This document shows, piece after piece, positions 31,101-43,800 of a stretch of DNA of 64,000 nt. Source of the DNA: Asterias amurensis (taxonomy: Eukaryota; Echinodermata; Asteroidea; Forcipulatida; Asteriidae); contig NC_092657.1 of NCBI RefSeq assembly GCF_032118995.1, positions 7,255,391-7,319,390 of the forward strand, written 5' to 3'. Made by a program: the position numbers and the translations under genes. Within the stretch, counting starts at the first letter, position 1, and every line of letters starts with the position of its first letter. Below the pieces are notes generated by a model. The model did no database searches and was not told where the DNA came from. It saw nothing but the letters and a program-made list of their open reading frames with translations.

Positions 31101-33735
31101 TTCTCCGTAATGTTGAGAGTCTGTTGAATAAACGCAGTGAGTATTCTAAAGAAACCAATGTAACTCAACAACATGAAACAAAGACAACAATCCTATAGCG
31201 TTCACACTGATGCATCATTGAACTATCTCACTTGCTTGTTTTCGTCTGAAACTCTTAGTGGATTTACGAAAAGATCAAATCATAATTATTAAACTGCAAC
31301 ATTTACTTATTTTACAAGCTAAGGTTATGTCTTTCCTAACAAAAAATTACATGCCACCAAAAACTCTGTTTTGAAAGTGAAATTTGTGTTAACAAAATGA
31401 TGGCTGTTTAGTAAACTTTTTGTTGTGACGTCATGCAACCGGGTCATGACCGGGCCCAATTTCATGGCTCTGTTTACCGTAAGCACAGAATCGGCGCTTA
31501 CGGAAGCAGGGAGTTCTGTGCTTACGGCAAGCGTATTTCACGGGTTAGTGGCGAATTTTGGCTTCTGCGCGTGCGTACTTCACATTACTAGGTATTCTAC
31601 GCTTACAAGGCGCTTGCACGTAAGCGGGGAATCGTGTTCGTAAGCGCAGAATTCGGTGGTAAGCAGAGGCATGAAATTGGGCCCGAGTCAGACCCGCAAA
31701 ACTGAAATGTATTCAACTAGAGTCTTTCGAACGCTAGTTGGCAGCAGATACCAGAGCCCAATTTCATAGCGCTGCCTAACGGTAAGTAAATTTGCGTACT
31801 TACTGTAGCAGAAAAAAATTTGCTTAAGCCTTAGCGTATTTCACAGGTTAGCAGAAAAATTGGGCGGACATACTGCCTGTTTACCGTGGATTTGCATTGT
31901 GACATCATCTATTTTCGTGCGGTAAGCACCGGAAGGTTAGCATGCCTGTTCGTGTGCCTATAACCAAATGTATCATTGGAAAGCACAAGGTTTCAGCTTT
32001 AAGATGATGCCATACTTTCTGCTGGTAAACATATTAGTCTGGCCATACAAACCCTTCAAAGTAGGATTACCTTTTTTTTTAAACACCCTGTATAGGCCAA
32101 GCGATAAAGCGATACACACAGTTTTTCGAGGTGATAAACAGAGTTTTTCGATAAACACTGTTTATCGACTGATAAACATTGTTTATCGAAAAACTCTGTT
32201 TATCGACTGACAAACACAGTTTTACGCCGACGGCAGATGCCCAATAATTCGATAAACAGTGTTTATCGGTTGACAAACACTGTTTATCGAGAAAAACTGT
32301 GTTTATCAACTGAAAAACACAGTTTTACGCCGACGCCAGATGCCCAATTACTCGATAAACAGTGTTTATCACTTGATAAACAATGTTTATCGAAAAACTC
32401 TGTTTATCGACTGACAAACACAGTTTTACGCCGACGCCAGATGCCAAATAATTCGATAAACAGTGTTTATCAAGTGATAAACACTGTTTATCGAAAAACT
32501 CTGTTTATCAACTGATAAACACAGTTTTACGCCGACGCCAGATGCCCAATAATTCGTGTTTATCAGTTGATAAACAAAGTTTATCTCGATAAACTCTGTT
32601 TATCGGCGGAAAAACAGTGTTTATCGAGATAAACTAAGTTTATCAATTGATAAACAGAGTTTTTCTCGAAAAGCACTGTTTATCGGTCGATAAACAGTGT
32701 TTATCGGCGATAAACTTAGTTTATCGACGATAAACACTGTTAATCGAATTATTGGGCATATGGCTTGCCATAAGCGTGCGCACATTTCTGAGAACAATAG
32801 AATACATTGTCAGTCTGCTGCCACCAACCGCCCTGACAAAGTTCAATTAAAAACAGAATTTTACAAGCAATGATAATATTTTCGTTACTCAATTTTGTCC
32901 TTTGACATAATTGGAATAATCTTTCAATACAAATTTGTATAGCTAACAGGTCAATTAAATCATACGGGGCCGGTTACTGCATCAATGTACACCTTGCATT
33001 CAAACCACACACAACTAAAAACAATAATAACAAAGAATAAATCAACAAACAAACAAACAATCAACAACTATTGTAACGCCATTTGATTATGTTTTCTTTT
33101 TGTGCTTTTATTCAGCACAAACGCAAGAAGGAGCTTTTGCTGAACAAAGTAAGAATTCAATTATCATTTAATTTACACAATGTTTATTATTTAGAATGCC
33201 ATAAAAGTTTTGAAAAGTTGAGTTGACAAGAGAAAAAAGGGTTTCACATCTTGGTGCACGTTTTTTTAAATTATAACTTCACGGGGATTTCGTTTTTGAT
33301 GTGAGTCCAATACTTCAAATTCTTGTCGCTGTTTTTAATTATTGGCTAATACACCAATCTATTATATTCTTTTATTGTATAAAAAAATATATAAAATAAA
33401 AATAAAAAATACCGTGACGTCATTAATACGCACACGTACGCACGTATTTACTCATTCATCTTAAAGAACTCTGACCTATGTTGTGTTTTTCTACTTTTCC
33501 TCCACAGGACGTGGATGTGGCTCATGCCGTTCAAATGAGTATTGTGACGGGGGCCGATGCGTACCTCATGGTAACAACAATTTCATACTTAGTTTCGATA
33601 AATTCACAAAAATTACATAAGTGTTATGAGTACAACAAGTGTCTTTTGCGAATAGTAAATCAACAATTATTGTTGTTTTTGTTCGTCGAAAAAAATTAGA
33701 AATGTTTTACTTGTCTATCCACAGCGGAGGACTAA
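28184..33735 (+). CDS. Secreted cysteine-rich prepropeptide, seven exons (copy B)
   Basis: Exons: 28184-28247, 29651-29701, 30688-30732, 31080-31136, 33116-33148, 33508-33570 and 33725-33735. Every intron is GT-AG and every junction is phase 1; the sum is 324 nt, giving 107 residues and a stop. Exon 1 is a signal peptide (MKGYTLIALIVVFSCVSA). Exons 2-4 give an acidic, Leu-rich, helical propeptide (DEVALLERLLDLKR, LRELLRNVESLL) ending in NKR, a dibasic cleavage site. Exons 5-7 give a C-terminal peptide of about 33 residues with C-x2-C-x5-C-x4-C (RGCGSCRS, YCDGGRCVPH) ending AED. The layout is that of a processed peptide hormone or antimicrobial peptide precursor. I cannot name the family; a lectin- or toxin-like knot is less likely with only four cysteines. 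Introns contain a 53-bp tandem array, a MITE and the GATAAACA array. Confidence 0.8.
28789..29000. repeat. Four tandem 53-bp repeats in intron 1
   Basis: Each unit runs CACATTTCCTTTTAAGGGCA to CACCAGAGTGTTT. The first unit is slightly diverged (CCTTATAAGGGCAAAG) and the last three are almost identical, which indicates recent expansion. Confidence 0.9.
30085..30425. mobile_element. Palindromic MITE in intron 2 (TTTGAAGATAATGATAG family)
   Basis: The arms TTTGAAGATAATGATAG and CTATCATTATCTTCAAA flank a central CTCATGAGACGAAAAT hairpin. AATGTCATGAAAATA and its mirror lie about 40 bp from the centre. Same family as 24397-25965. Confidence 0.75.
30476..30595. repeat. T-rich low-complexity tract ending in a G run
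   Basis: (TTTTA)n and (TTTA)n, then a T run followed by a run of about 11 G. It lies in intron 2 of the peptide gene. The open frames through it (poly-Phe/Leu/Ile) are not genes. Confidence 0.9.
31453..31945. repeat. Two adjacent GGGCCCAATTTCATGG-type palindromic repeats
   Basis: The first (31453-31684) is bounded by GGGCCCAATTTCATGGC and GCATGAAATTGGGCCC, with interior CTTACGG/CCGTAAG words. The second (about 31757-31945) starts CCCAATTTCATAGCGC and carries GACATCAT and CACCGGAAGGTTAGCATGCC. A similar combination is at 43476-44097. Confidence 0.6.
32102..32772. mobile_element. GATAAACA foldback element, shorter copy in intron 4
   Basis: The same palindromic units and GCCGACGCCAGATGCCC spacers as 3432-5007, with the right end ATGGCTTGCCATA intact and no matching left end. 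It is less than half the length of copy A, so the array has expanded or contracted since the duplication. Confidence 0.75.
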
Positions 33736-35958
33736 ATTGATGTGATGGACTGTTGAAGACAACGAGGAACTGACAAGCATCATTTACACTCACAGAACAT
33801 TATTCAACCTACCGTTATCGAAGCATGTGGATTGACCTACTTTTAAAATGGTAGAATAATTAATGTTGGAGCTTCAATTGGTGTTTTGCAAATTTCGCTT
33901 AATGTTCCTGCTCATCTTACGATTAATGATAATGAATGAAAACAGTAATAATCATCTTAGACTTACCTCATAAAGTTGCTAAGCAGAAGATATTCATATT
34001 GTACAATCAAGTTTCTTTCATAATTCATTTAGTTTTACTTCCGATCCTGAACTCTTAAAACAATGTGTTTTATCCTTATTAAAGCCTTGTTTCACCGCTA
34101 CCTTTAGATTGTTTTTTCTTTTTTAGTTGCCTGTTTTTGGTTGATTGCGCTATTTCTTTGTTTATTTTCTAATACGGTCACAGTTCCTTAGTTAATTGTT
34201 CGGTAATTTTGTTTATCTCAATTGTTAATTTTCTTGGTAGTGGCGGTTTTGGGGGTCTGATATCTCTGGAAAAGGTTTTTAAACGTTGTTTCGTCAGTTT
34301 TAAATATAAAATGTAGACAAATAAAGCACAACAAAAACAAAATAAAATTCGTTCAAGATGTATCCTTACATGATGAACACTATTGGTAATTTTCAAAGGC
34401 CAGTCTTCTTACTTGGTGTATACATATGCATAAAACATTAGACCTGTGAAAATTTGAATTCAATTGGTCGTCAAAGTTGCGAGATAATAATGAAAGAAAA
34501 AACACCCTTGTCACACGAAGTTGTGTGCTTTCAGATGGTTGATTTCGAGACTTCAAGATCTAATTCTGAGGTATAGAATTAAAATTCAAATATTGTTGTG
34601 GATAATTACTTCTTTTTTGAAAAACTACGTTACTTCAAAGGGAGCCGTTTCTCACAATGTGTACTATCAACAGCTCGCCATAACTTGTCACCAAGTAAGT
34701 TTGTATGCCAGTAGTTATTTTGAGTAATTACCAGCAGTGTCCACTGCCTTCTTGTTGAACCACATCAATGACCCATATTGTAGATGCGATTTTGTTAATA
34801 CACATATTAATGATAGATTTCATTGTTCGTTATAGAAAGGGCACTTTATATAAATCGAAAAGCTAAAATTGTGACTGAATTCACAACAGAACAACGGCGA
34901 ACTTAACTTTAGGCTATGAGAGCCAGTCTACATTTAGGTTGAGGGTTATGGGGCCACACGTGGTTTGGATATTAATGCGCTCCGGCCTTCAATTTGTTTT
35001 TCTGCATCGTTTAGCATTGCCACTGTACTAGCGCTTTTCAATAGGGATTTTTGTCCTTTAAAATCGAATAAAAAAAGGAAATAAAAGTCAGGACTATTTT
35101 TGGGGATGGCAATTCTATACAACAGTGGGGGGTTGCATCAGTGCTTTATTAATGGCATGGTTTTTATTTCGGTATCGGGAAAAAGGGGTTTTGGTCAAAC
35201 GATAGCCGATTAACTTAACTCACGCCAAGTCCCTGGGCGGTAAAAAGTTTAACCTTAATAAATGTCGGCGGGAAGTCTCATGCGAACTTTCCTAGCTTTT
35301 CGAATCTGAAAATGATTGCCCACGGAGATCGATTTATATTAATTTGTTCCAAAAGAAATACCTTAGGTAGAAAAGTCATGCCATTAGGCCCACTGCTTGC
35401 ATTTAAAAACTGTGTACACTGATTTATTAGGCGTTTTCTGTTGCTGCAAAGAACAAGGTTTTCAAAGCCTCTGTAAAGAATACCCAGGGACTTACTATGC
35501 GTTTACTAGTCTTGCTCAAGGCAGTCAAACATTTTTTCCTACTCCAAAAAAAGACCGCCGCTGTATAAAAAAACCCTACCATATGCACTGTGCGTAATAT
35601 GTGTGTACCACATCGCGAGACACGATGCCCCCGTACACTATCCGCATGCGTCGGCCTAGTGTTACGAGTGCGGATGACTTGTGCACAGTAGTCGTACAGT
35701 GTGCGTTGAGCGATGCGACAGTGTGTATACGGTTGGGTCGTGCGGTGTGAATACACACAGTAATGCTACTCTCACACTTGAGCGAATATTCTTGCGAATA
35801 TGGATATTTGAAATTCGCGGTGAATTCGCCCAAAATTTGCGAATTGATAGTGACTATTTTCACGTTCGCCCTCGGTCACCCCTCGACCTGTCCGAACCAA
35901 TATGTTACCTTACTTGGTAACGAGTAATGAGGAGATGTTGATGGTATAAAACATTGTG
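32567..35958. repeat. Segmental duplication, copy B (partner 4796-8239)
   Basis: Collinear, near-identical copy that includes exons 5-7 of the peptide gene, their 3' UTR with AATAAA at 34320, a MITE (34374-34750) and about 1.2 kb of further DNA. It stops at 35958 in ACATTGTG, part-way through a MITE that continues in copy A. The following bases lead into the LINE at 36108. Confidence 0.9.
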
Positions 35959-36107
35959 GCTGTACACTTTCTGTATGGGTGTCATTGAAAAGTCATTGGA
36001 TTGTTATAACAATACACTGTGGACACCATTCTAACTCTCAAGCTCGAAATACTACCTTTAACATCGAGCTTTCTGCAACTTAAAGCTATCTTCTGGAATT
36101 CGGAGAG

Positions 36108-37340
36108 ATGGCAGCGTCACGGACGCTGGACAGGCCCTTGAGCCTCGACATATGCCTGTACCAGAAAACTACACCCGACTCAATGTTTCGAGAACTGGAT
36201 AGAATAGTTAATGAAGACGAGGTTTCCAGCCTGCAACACCTACACGATAAGAAGTGGTGCATCACCCTCAAATCAGCCGACGCAGCAAACAGACTACAGA
36301 GCCACCCACTAACCGTTGATGACAAACCTGCCCAGATTAGCAGAACGCAAGAACGAACGACGTACATAAATGTGTTCAACGCCCCGACGGAGATGGGGGA
36401 TGCTCCGGTGTCGACCATACTTTCCGGCTATGGCAAGATAGTCTCACACCGCCGGGGACACTGGAAAACCCACGAGACCTGGCTGAACGGTATTAGACAT
36501 TATGCAATGATTCTGACCAAATCAATACCGAGTTTCTTGAAAACTGGACAGACGACGATCAGAATCACATACAACGGGCAAACACCGACCTGCCGTATTT
36601 GTAATGAACAAGGACACATGGGGGCTCAATGTCCCAATGAATTCTGCACTAACTGCAAGCAGCACGGCCACGGGAGCGCCAAGTGTCGGGTACCGAGGAA
36701 ATGCCACACTTGCACCCAAATAGGACACCTCGCCCGGGATTGCCCGGTCGGGTACCGGACCACAACATACAGACGAGCTACTATGGATTTTCCACCTCCC
36801 CCCGAAGGACGCCCCAGCAAGACAGATAACCCCGAAGAACCACCAAACAACCAGCCGGAGGTACCGGGGGTGCGAGCACCACCACCCACCGCAGCAGCAC
36901 CACCCACCGCAGCACCACCATCCACAGCAACCCCCGGACAACGACCCTCGACCGTCCCTGGACAAAAACTGACGCCAAAATCAAAGGAACAACAAAAGAA
37001 ACCTTCACTCCCACCGAAACCTACACTACAGCCAAAACCTAAACCCCCACCGAAACTAGAACACACTACACCCAACCAAGAGCCCAACCTAAGTGACTCA
37101 AGCCTGCCTACATCAACAGACCACCCTTCAGACGACGGCGACGACGGCGACGACTCCGACGGATCACAAATGTCCGTGGTAAGTACATCAACAAAACGCC
37201 ACCTCACCACGGACGAGTCGGAGTCGTCATTCCACGACGCACAATTACCCCAGACACCAGAACCAGAGCCTTCGCCGGAACTGGAGTTCAGAAGCCAACG
37301 ACGAAAGAGATCACGGAGAAGGAAACCCTATGAACATTGA
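36108..37340 (+). CDS. Tx1/L1-like LINE ORF1, nucleic-acid binding protein
   Basis: 410 intact codons from ATG at 36108. The N-terminal ~155 residues have no motif I can name but precede three CCHC zinc knuckles: CRICNEQGHMGAQC (C162-C175), CTNCKQHGHGSAKC (C180-C193) and CHTCTQIGHLARDC (C199-C212). The C-terminal half is Pro/Thr/Lys-rich with an acidic patch (SDDGDDGDDSDGS) and ends in a basic tail. This is the usual build of ORF1 proteins of Tx1-clade and related LINEs, which bind element RNA. ORF2 follows on the same strand after about 70 nt. About 150 bp upstream (35959-36107) is probably the element 5' UTR. Confidence 0.85.
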   Translation: MAASRTLDRPLSLDICLYQKTTPDSMFRELDRIVNEDEVSSLQHLHDKKWCITLKSADAANRLQSHPLTVDDKPAQISRTQERTTYINVFNAPTEMGDAPVSTILSGYGKIVSHRRGHWKTHETWLNGIRHYAMILTKSIPSFLKTGQTTIRITYNGQTPTCRICNEQGHMGAQCPNEFCTNCKQHGHGSAKCRVPRKCHTCTQIGHLARDCPVGYRTTTYRRATMDFPPPPEGRPSKTDNPEEPPNNQPEVPGVRAPPPTAAAPPTAAPPSTATPGQRPSTVPGQKLTPKSKEQQKKPSLPPKPTLQPKPKPPPKLEHTTPNQEPNLSDSSLPTSTDHPSDDGDDGDDSDGSQMSVVSTSTKRHLTTDESESSFHDAQLPQTPEPEPSPELEFRSQRRKRSRRRKPYEH

Positions 37341-37413
37341 ACATTGAATAATGAACTGGTTTCTTTACTCATTCACAGGCACACACAACTTTGGCATTTT
37401 TGTTACATTTATT

Positions 37414-40085
37414 ATGTGTAGCTTAAACATATGTACTTTAAATGTAAACGGGCTGAAAAACCCGGTTAAGCGTGCTCAAATTTCCACCTCCTGCGGCAGT
37501 AGAAAACCCGACATTCTACTGCTGCAGGAGACCCACGCCTCCGGCTTCTATGAAGCTAGAGGCTGGGCCAAAGAGTTTAACTCTAAAGGTTTTTGGTCTT
37601 TCGGGACTAGTTCTAGTTGTGGCGTAGCCATTTTGTTTTCAAACCGGTACTCCTGGAAACCGATGGACCAGTTACGGGACAATGGCGGTAGATTAGTTTC
37701 CATCACAACAACTTTGCCTGGTTCTAAGGCTCGGGTCAGAATAATCAATTGTTATGCACCAAACCACCCCGCAGAAAGACGGCGCTTTTTCAAAGAACAA
37801 TTTGCCACTTCACACCCGGGGCAATCGTATTTCTGACCAGAGCCTTGATTCAAAAAACCAATTTCCTAATCACCAAGGTTTACGAGGAACTAGAGAATTA
37901 TTCCGTACTGTAAAGTGTCATGATTTGGTAGATACCTGGAGGACGAAACACCCCAGCGTTAAAAGATAAACCTTTCACAGTGCGGATAATTCAAAAGCCA
38001 CTCGTATTGACAAAATATTCTTGTCCCGTGAATTGTCCATCGGTTCAGAAAGTGAAATAACTGCTTTTCCTTTGTCTGATCATGATTTGGTAACCACCAA
38101 GATATCCAATGTGATTCAAAAAACCGGAAGAGGATATTGGAAATGCAATACATCTTACTTGCCCCAAGCAGAATTCCAACATATGGTTAAATCTACTTGG
38201 GCTGTTTGGAAAAAACAAAAGCGGAATTTTGATAAAATTACGGAGTGGTGGGACAAGGGAAAAGCTAACCTCAAAAGAGCGGTTATTTCTTTTTCTGTAA
38301 ACGCCTCCAGGAGGCGTAATCTTGAACGGAAGTGTCTCTTGAAAGAAATTGATCAATTACAGAGTAAAATAGATAATGGTGACTCTTCATGCGCCCCTAG
38401 ACTCAAAGCAGCGAGACTAGAATTTTTGAAAAACACCCAAAAACAAGACGGTAGCAAATTCCAAAGCTAACACCCAAAAACAAGACGGTAGCAAATTCCA
38501 AAGCTATCGCCCTTCAACCAAAATCAAAGGCAAAGTAAACATTCAGTGCCCAAACACAAAAGACCCCGACTCCAAGCGCATGCAGAGTCTCAATGGCCGT
38601 GACGGGAGTGTAACAGAAGACCCAGTAGTAATGACTGAAACATGCCGTCAATACTATGACCGCCCCGGTCGAACAAAAAGAAATCGATTTATTTCTTGAG
38701 TCAATTGACAGGTCACTGAGCTCAGAGAAACAAAATTCACTAGAAGAGCCGGTGACACTGCCTGAGGTGCAGGCTGCATTGTTTAGTATGGAGGCGGGCA
38801 AATCCCCAGGTCAAGATGGTTTGCCCGCAGATTTTTACAAAACGTTTTTCAACGAGATTGGGCAAGATATTTGCGACGTAATCAACACGGTCTTTGAAAA
38901 TGGTAATTTAAGCCAAACTCAAAAGAACGGGTTAATCACCCTGATTTTTAAAGAAAAGGGCAACCGTGACGACCTAAAAACTGGCGCTTGATCTCGTTGT
39001 TAAACGTTGACTACAAAATCATCTCCAAGATCCTCGCCACCAGACTACGCACAGTCCTGAACAGTGTTATCCATTTGGATCAAACCTGTTCGGTGGAGGG
39101 TAGATCAATACTAGACAATGCACACTTGCTCCGAAACGTTCAAGATTACGTTGAGCAAAAGAATATGGGCGCGGTCTTTGTGTCTCTCGATCAAGAAAAA
39201 GCTTTTGACAGGGTAAACTGGGGGTATCTCAGACAAGTACTAGGAAAATTTGGCTTCGGTCCAAATTTCCAAAAGTGGGTCGAAATCCTGTACACAGACA
39301 TAGACAGTGCAGTTATTTGCAATGGTCACATTTCGGAACCCTTTTCACTGTCACGCGGGGTCAGACAGGGTTGCCCCCTTTTCCCCCTACTGTACATTTT
39401 GGCCTTGGAACCTCTAGGCTGCGCGCTGAGAGGTGATCCATCTATCGTGGGGATCAAATTACCCGGTGGGACCGAAGCTAGAGTTTCCATGTATGCCGAT
39501 GATACTACCCTTATCCTGTCAAACGACCGTTCCGTTGTCCACAGCTTTAGACTGATCGAGAGATATGAGAAAGCGTCCGGCTCCAAGCTCAACCAGCAAA
39601 AGTCCCAAGGATTTTATCTTGGGAGGTGGAGTGGAAGGTTGCATGGACCAGTTGACATAGCCTGGGGTAACTCAGCCAAAATTATCGGGGTTAATTTCGG
39701 AAACAAAGACTCCCGAAAAGAAATGTGGGACCGAAAAATTTCCAAAATCGAACAATCAATCAACGATTGGAGTGGCCGGGATCTAACCATGAAAGGAAGG
39801 GTCACGGTCACTAACACATACATTTTGCCCAAAATATGGTACTTGGCTGAAGTTACCCCGCCCACGATGAGAGAAATAACGAAAATAAACCAAATCATTT
39901 TTCGATTCATCTGGGGCCACAAAGGCGAATTTGTCAACCGGAACACCATGTTTCTCCCCACTTCCCGAGGTGGCCTTGGGGTAGCGAATATTGAAGAAAA
40001 AATGGCTACTATGCAAGGGATGCATATAAAACAAATTATCAGTGAAAAACCAGCGAAGTGGCAATCTCTGGCGAGGTACTGGTGA
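37414..40085 (+). pseudogene. Tx1/L1-like LINE ORF2 (endonuclease-reverse transcriptase), frameshifted
   Basis: An APE-type endonuclease starts near 37414: ICTLNVNGLKNPVKRAQI, DILLLQETHASGF (catalytic Glu) and RVRIINCYAPNHPAERRRF. After frame changes it ends with ITAFPLSDHDLV (catalytic His) near 38060. The RT follows: GKSPGQDGLPADFYKTFF, a frameshift in an A run near 38980, SVEGRSILDNAHLLRN, VSLDQEKAFDRVNWGYL, LSRGVRQGCP and the catalytic MYADDTTLIL (Asp pair 39498-39503). The frame ends at a stop at 40085, earlier than in full-length elements. A perfect 34-bp duplication at about 38437-38505 (CACCCAAAAACAAGACGG twice) adds a further break. RT block style places it near the Tx1/L1 group. Dead copy. 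Confidence 0.85.
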
Positions 40086-40847
40086 CTACATCATTGTGCC
40101 CCAGAGTATGTTGGGTTGCTTGTATATCAGCAATAATAACTACACCATTGTGCCCCAGAATATGTTGGGTTGCTTGTCCCTTAAGGTCATTCTCTTCATC
40201 ACAAACGAGTAGAGACAAGGGCTCGATTTCACAAAGCGCCATACGATTCAACGTTATATGAGTTGTCTGTATCGTCATATTAATTTGTATTGTGACATCA
40301 CAATACAAATGTGAGAAAGGGTCCAAACGTCAGGTCACTAACTATTTTTTGCTGGAAGTTTTTCACACTTTATTTATGACCACATTGTAATTTTCCAGCA
40401 CATATCTACCTACAGCTACAACAGCAGTCAACCCGACTCATCAATTAGGAATAAAGTATATAAAAATAGGCTTTTAGAGCTTAGACCTAATGGGTTAATC
40501 AGTCAACCAGGTTCCTTTTATTTGACATGCTTTAGTGAACAGGGACCATTTTCATAAATTTCTTTGCTGAGCAAAATTAAGCGGGGCACCAGTCACTACG
40601 ATGCAAACTTAATGTAATTGTGGCTGGTTACCTGTTTGTGTTTAGCAATACTTTTTCTGTGCTTAGCAAGTTTTTGTGTTTAAAGGCTTCATGGAATTTG
40701 GCCCTGATCATTTATCAAGTCGCCAACTTGCTCTAAGGTCTTGATATCAATTTCACCAATTAAACTTACAAGAAAGGCTAAATCCATTGTCTTATATGAA
40801 TATTAGGTGAATTAAGCTTGGGATAAGACTTACTAAAATCAAAGAGC
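40086..40847. other. Post-LINE spacer with a duplicated 37-bp unit
   Basis: Two direct copies of ACTACA(T/C)CATTGTGCCCCAG, continuing to TATGTTGGGTTGCTT, lie at about 40086-40122 and 40140-40176, right after the LINE stop. Further on there is a hairpin built on TTGTATTGTGACATCACAATACAA (partly, near 40285) and a diverged TTTCATAAATTT...GAATTTGGCCC repeat (about 40552-40705). No gene seen. Confidence 0.5.
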
Positions 40848-43800
40848 ATGAAGTGGTGGAGTAGATACCGGCTTTCTCTTCGCCTAATGATGTTGTTTTT
40901 GATAATAAACGATGGTGACATGTCAATGTGTGGTGTACATGTTGCTGATAGTAGCAATGGGCACGGATCAATGCAACACCTGGCATTGTCAACTTTCAAG
41001 AAGAAATGTCGCTCAGGTAAGTAATAGGTTTGTTCGGTCAATTTCGGGAAACGAGCAGCCAATTTAACCACCAAGCTATTATATTTCGAGCGAAATCGAA
41101 TGCTACCGAAAAGGGTCATTCGTGTTTAGTTAGATGTTCTCCTCCCATACAAACATAGTTTTAGAAGACGAAGTTTTTTTGTTTTGTTTTATGGGGTGTT
41201 CGTGGAAGTGTCGTGGCCGAGCGTTTAAGAGCACCGAATTCAAACTCTGGTGTTTCTGATCAGCAGAGTGTGGGTTCGAATCCCCAGCCGTGACACTGTG
41301 TCCTTGAGCAAGACACTTAACCATTGCTTCGTCCTTCGGATGGGACGTAAAGCCGTTGGTCCCATGTGTTGTGTAACGCATGTAAAAGAACACAGTGCAC
41401 TTATCGAAAAGAGAAGGGGTTCGCCCCGGTGTTCCTGGTTGTGGCTGCTTAATGCGCCGTAGCACCTTGTAAACCCTTATAAGGTGCTAAATAATTGGGT
41501 CTCAGAATTCATCACTGCAATAACCTATCTTTCTGAAAGTTTGTATATACTCAGCGCCTTGAGTACCTTGTTTGGTAGATACGTGCGCTATATAAGACTT
41601 CAATATTATCTCCATACTTTTTAGTTCTCTTGTAGTTACTGTATGTTTACTTTACGGTAACGCGCTTTGTCTGTCTGCCATTGCCGTTCTGCGCCCTCTA
41701 TGGCTAGTTCGAGCGATATTGGTCATGTTTTACCCAGGTAGCTCCGAACCCAAGTCTGTTATTAACTCTTTTCCATTTGACACCATATTCAATTGCTCTT
41801 GGATCTCTAAGTGGCCTAATAAGATTGCACCATACACAAAGCATCTAAAATGCAAAATTGTTCTGCGTCAGTAAGCGAGCCCGGAAAGGTTTCACACTCT
41901 CGCGTGCTCACTCTTTGACAGAGATGCCCTCTAAAACTTGTGTCATAGATCCGCACCTAAAGAAGATGTTGTTAACCCAAAAGGTTCTACTGCTGCTCAC
42001 ATTTTAAAGATTTTATGTTCTGTTCCATTCGTTATGCCTCTTGGCCTAAGATTGCACCACAGAGCATCTAGAATGTAAAATTTTCCCGGGCCCTTAGGCG
42101 GGCCCGGACCCCAGGCCGTAAAAAGTCTTTGCGTTCCTGCAATACAGCCGTAGAGTTATGTATAACTCTATGGATACGGTGCAAAGCGCATGAAAACTAG
42201 TACACAATGAATGCTGGTTTAGGGGCCATTTATTCGCTATAGGTTCCTTAGTTGGTCCTTTATCATCCGATACATCCCCACGTGATCGGGTTTTGAAACT
42301 GTCCAAGTTATTTATTAATGTGATATTTGTTTCTCATTCAGCTTGCTCAATCGAAGGACCTCTTGGGATGGAAAATAAAGTTATTCCAGATGCAGCAATT
42401 ACAGCATCATCTACTTATGAAAACATGATCCCCACTCATGGACCACAACGATCTCGGTTAAACACTATAGGTAAACGTTTACCACTTTCTAAAAACAGTG
42501 TTTAGACTTTCAACATTTATTTCTCAGCACAAGTTTTCTACCCACTTGTTTACATACACAAACTGTTTAGATTCGTGTGTGCGTGTTAATGCTACAAACC
42601 AATTGAGCAGGAGTCGATATTGGAGAATAGACACGAAAATGTAGATTCGTGGATAGAATGTACGAGCCGAAGCTAAGGCGCGTATTGTAGTTACGAATCT
42701 ACACTTATGAGTCTATTCTCTGACTTAAAATACTTTCGAAAAAATGTGTACTTTGTTCAACGATGTTAGGTCACACTTGTATTCTGCATATATTGATAAG
42801 CATATTGTGGTTGCAACATTATCGAGTACAATGTTTTGATCAGTTTCGATTATGTTTGTACTATTCAAAAAGCAAATTAATTAAAACGGGAAAAAACACT
42901 TGGAAATTGAAACATGTTTTTACTTGTGTTTTGCACGTGGTATTATCTTTCAATTAGAAAATGCAGTTATTTCAACTTGAACTGACGTCACAGAATTAGT
43001 TTAACGCATCGTAATGGTGCGCTGCCCATGATAGCGATGCTGAGGGGCCACGACATAAAATGGCAGTCTTACTATTAATGGTAAAACGTGTGCTGTTTAA
43101 TCTGCAGGACAGTGTGCTGCTTGGGGTCCGTCAACTAGTGACACCCAGCCATGGATCCAAGTTGATTTGGGTAGTGTTTCATACATTACTGCTTTAATCA
43201 CACAAGGCCGAGGTAACCGTAATGTTGACCAATGGGTTACTGCATACAATGTGAAGTACGGCTTGGAAGTTGAACCGACAAAATATGTCACTGATGTATA
43301 TGGTGTACCAACAGAGGCAAGTATTGGGAGACTTTGGAACGCTAGGTGGCAGCATTTACCGGGTAAAAGTCCATTGTCTGTATAGTTCTGAGCATACTGT
43401 GCACATTACAAAAAAAACAATAGACCTTTTGGAAATTACCCATTGCGCAAACGCTAAATGTTGAATGATGTGCATACTAGGCCAAATTTCTTAACGCTGC
43501 TTAGCGGCCGATTTTGTGCTTACTGTGCGATTACCATTTCATAGCACTCTAACCGTGAGCACACGAAAAGGCATGCTAACCTTCCGGTGTTTTCCGCACG
43601 AAATTAAATGACGTCACAATCATATTCATGGTAAACGCTAACCTGTGAAATACGCTTGCACCTAAGCAAAATAATTCTGCTGCAGTAAGCACATGGTCAG
43701 GCTAGCGATTAACAGGGCCCAATTTCATAGAGCTGCTGAGCACAACTTTTTTTGAGCATGACATGTTTGCCTTGATAAAAAACAGGACTAGGCCAAATTT

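Noticed and set aside
36522-37210. Minus-strand ORFs of 147 and 194 codons over LINE ORF1
   Set aside because: Antisense shadows of a GC-rich, proline-rich coding region that has three zinc knuckles on the plus strand.
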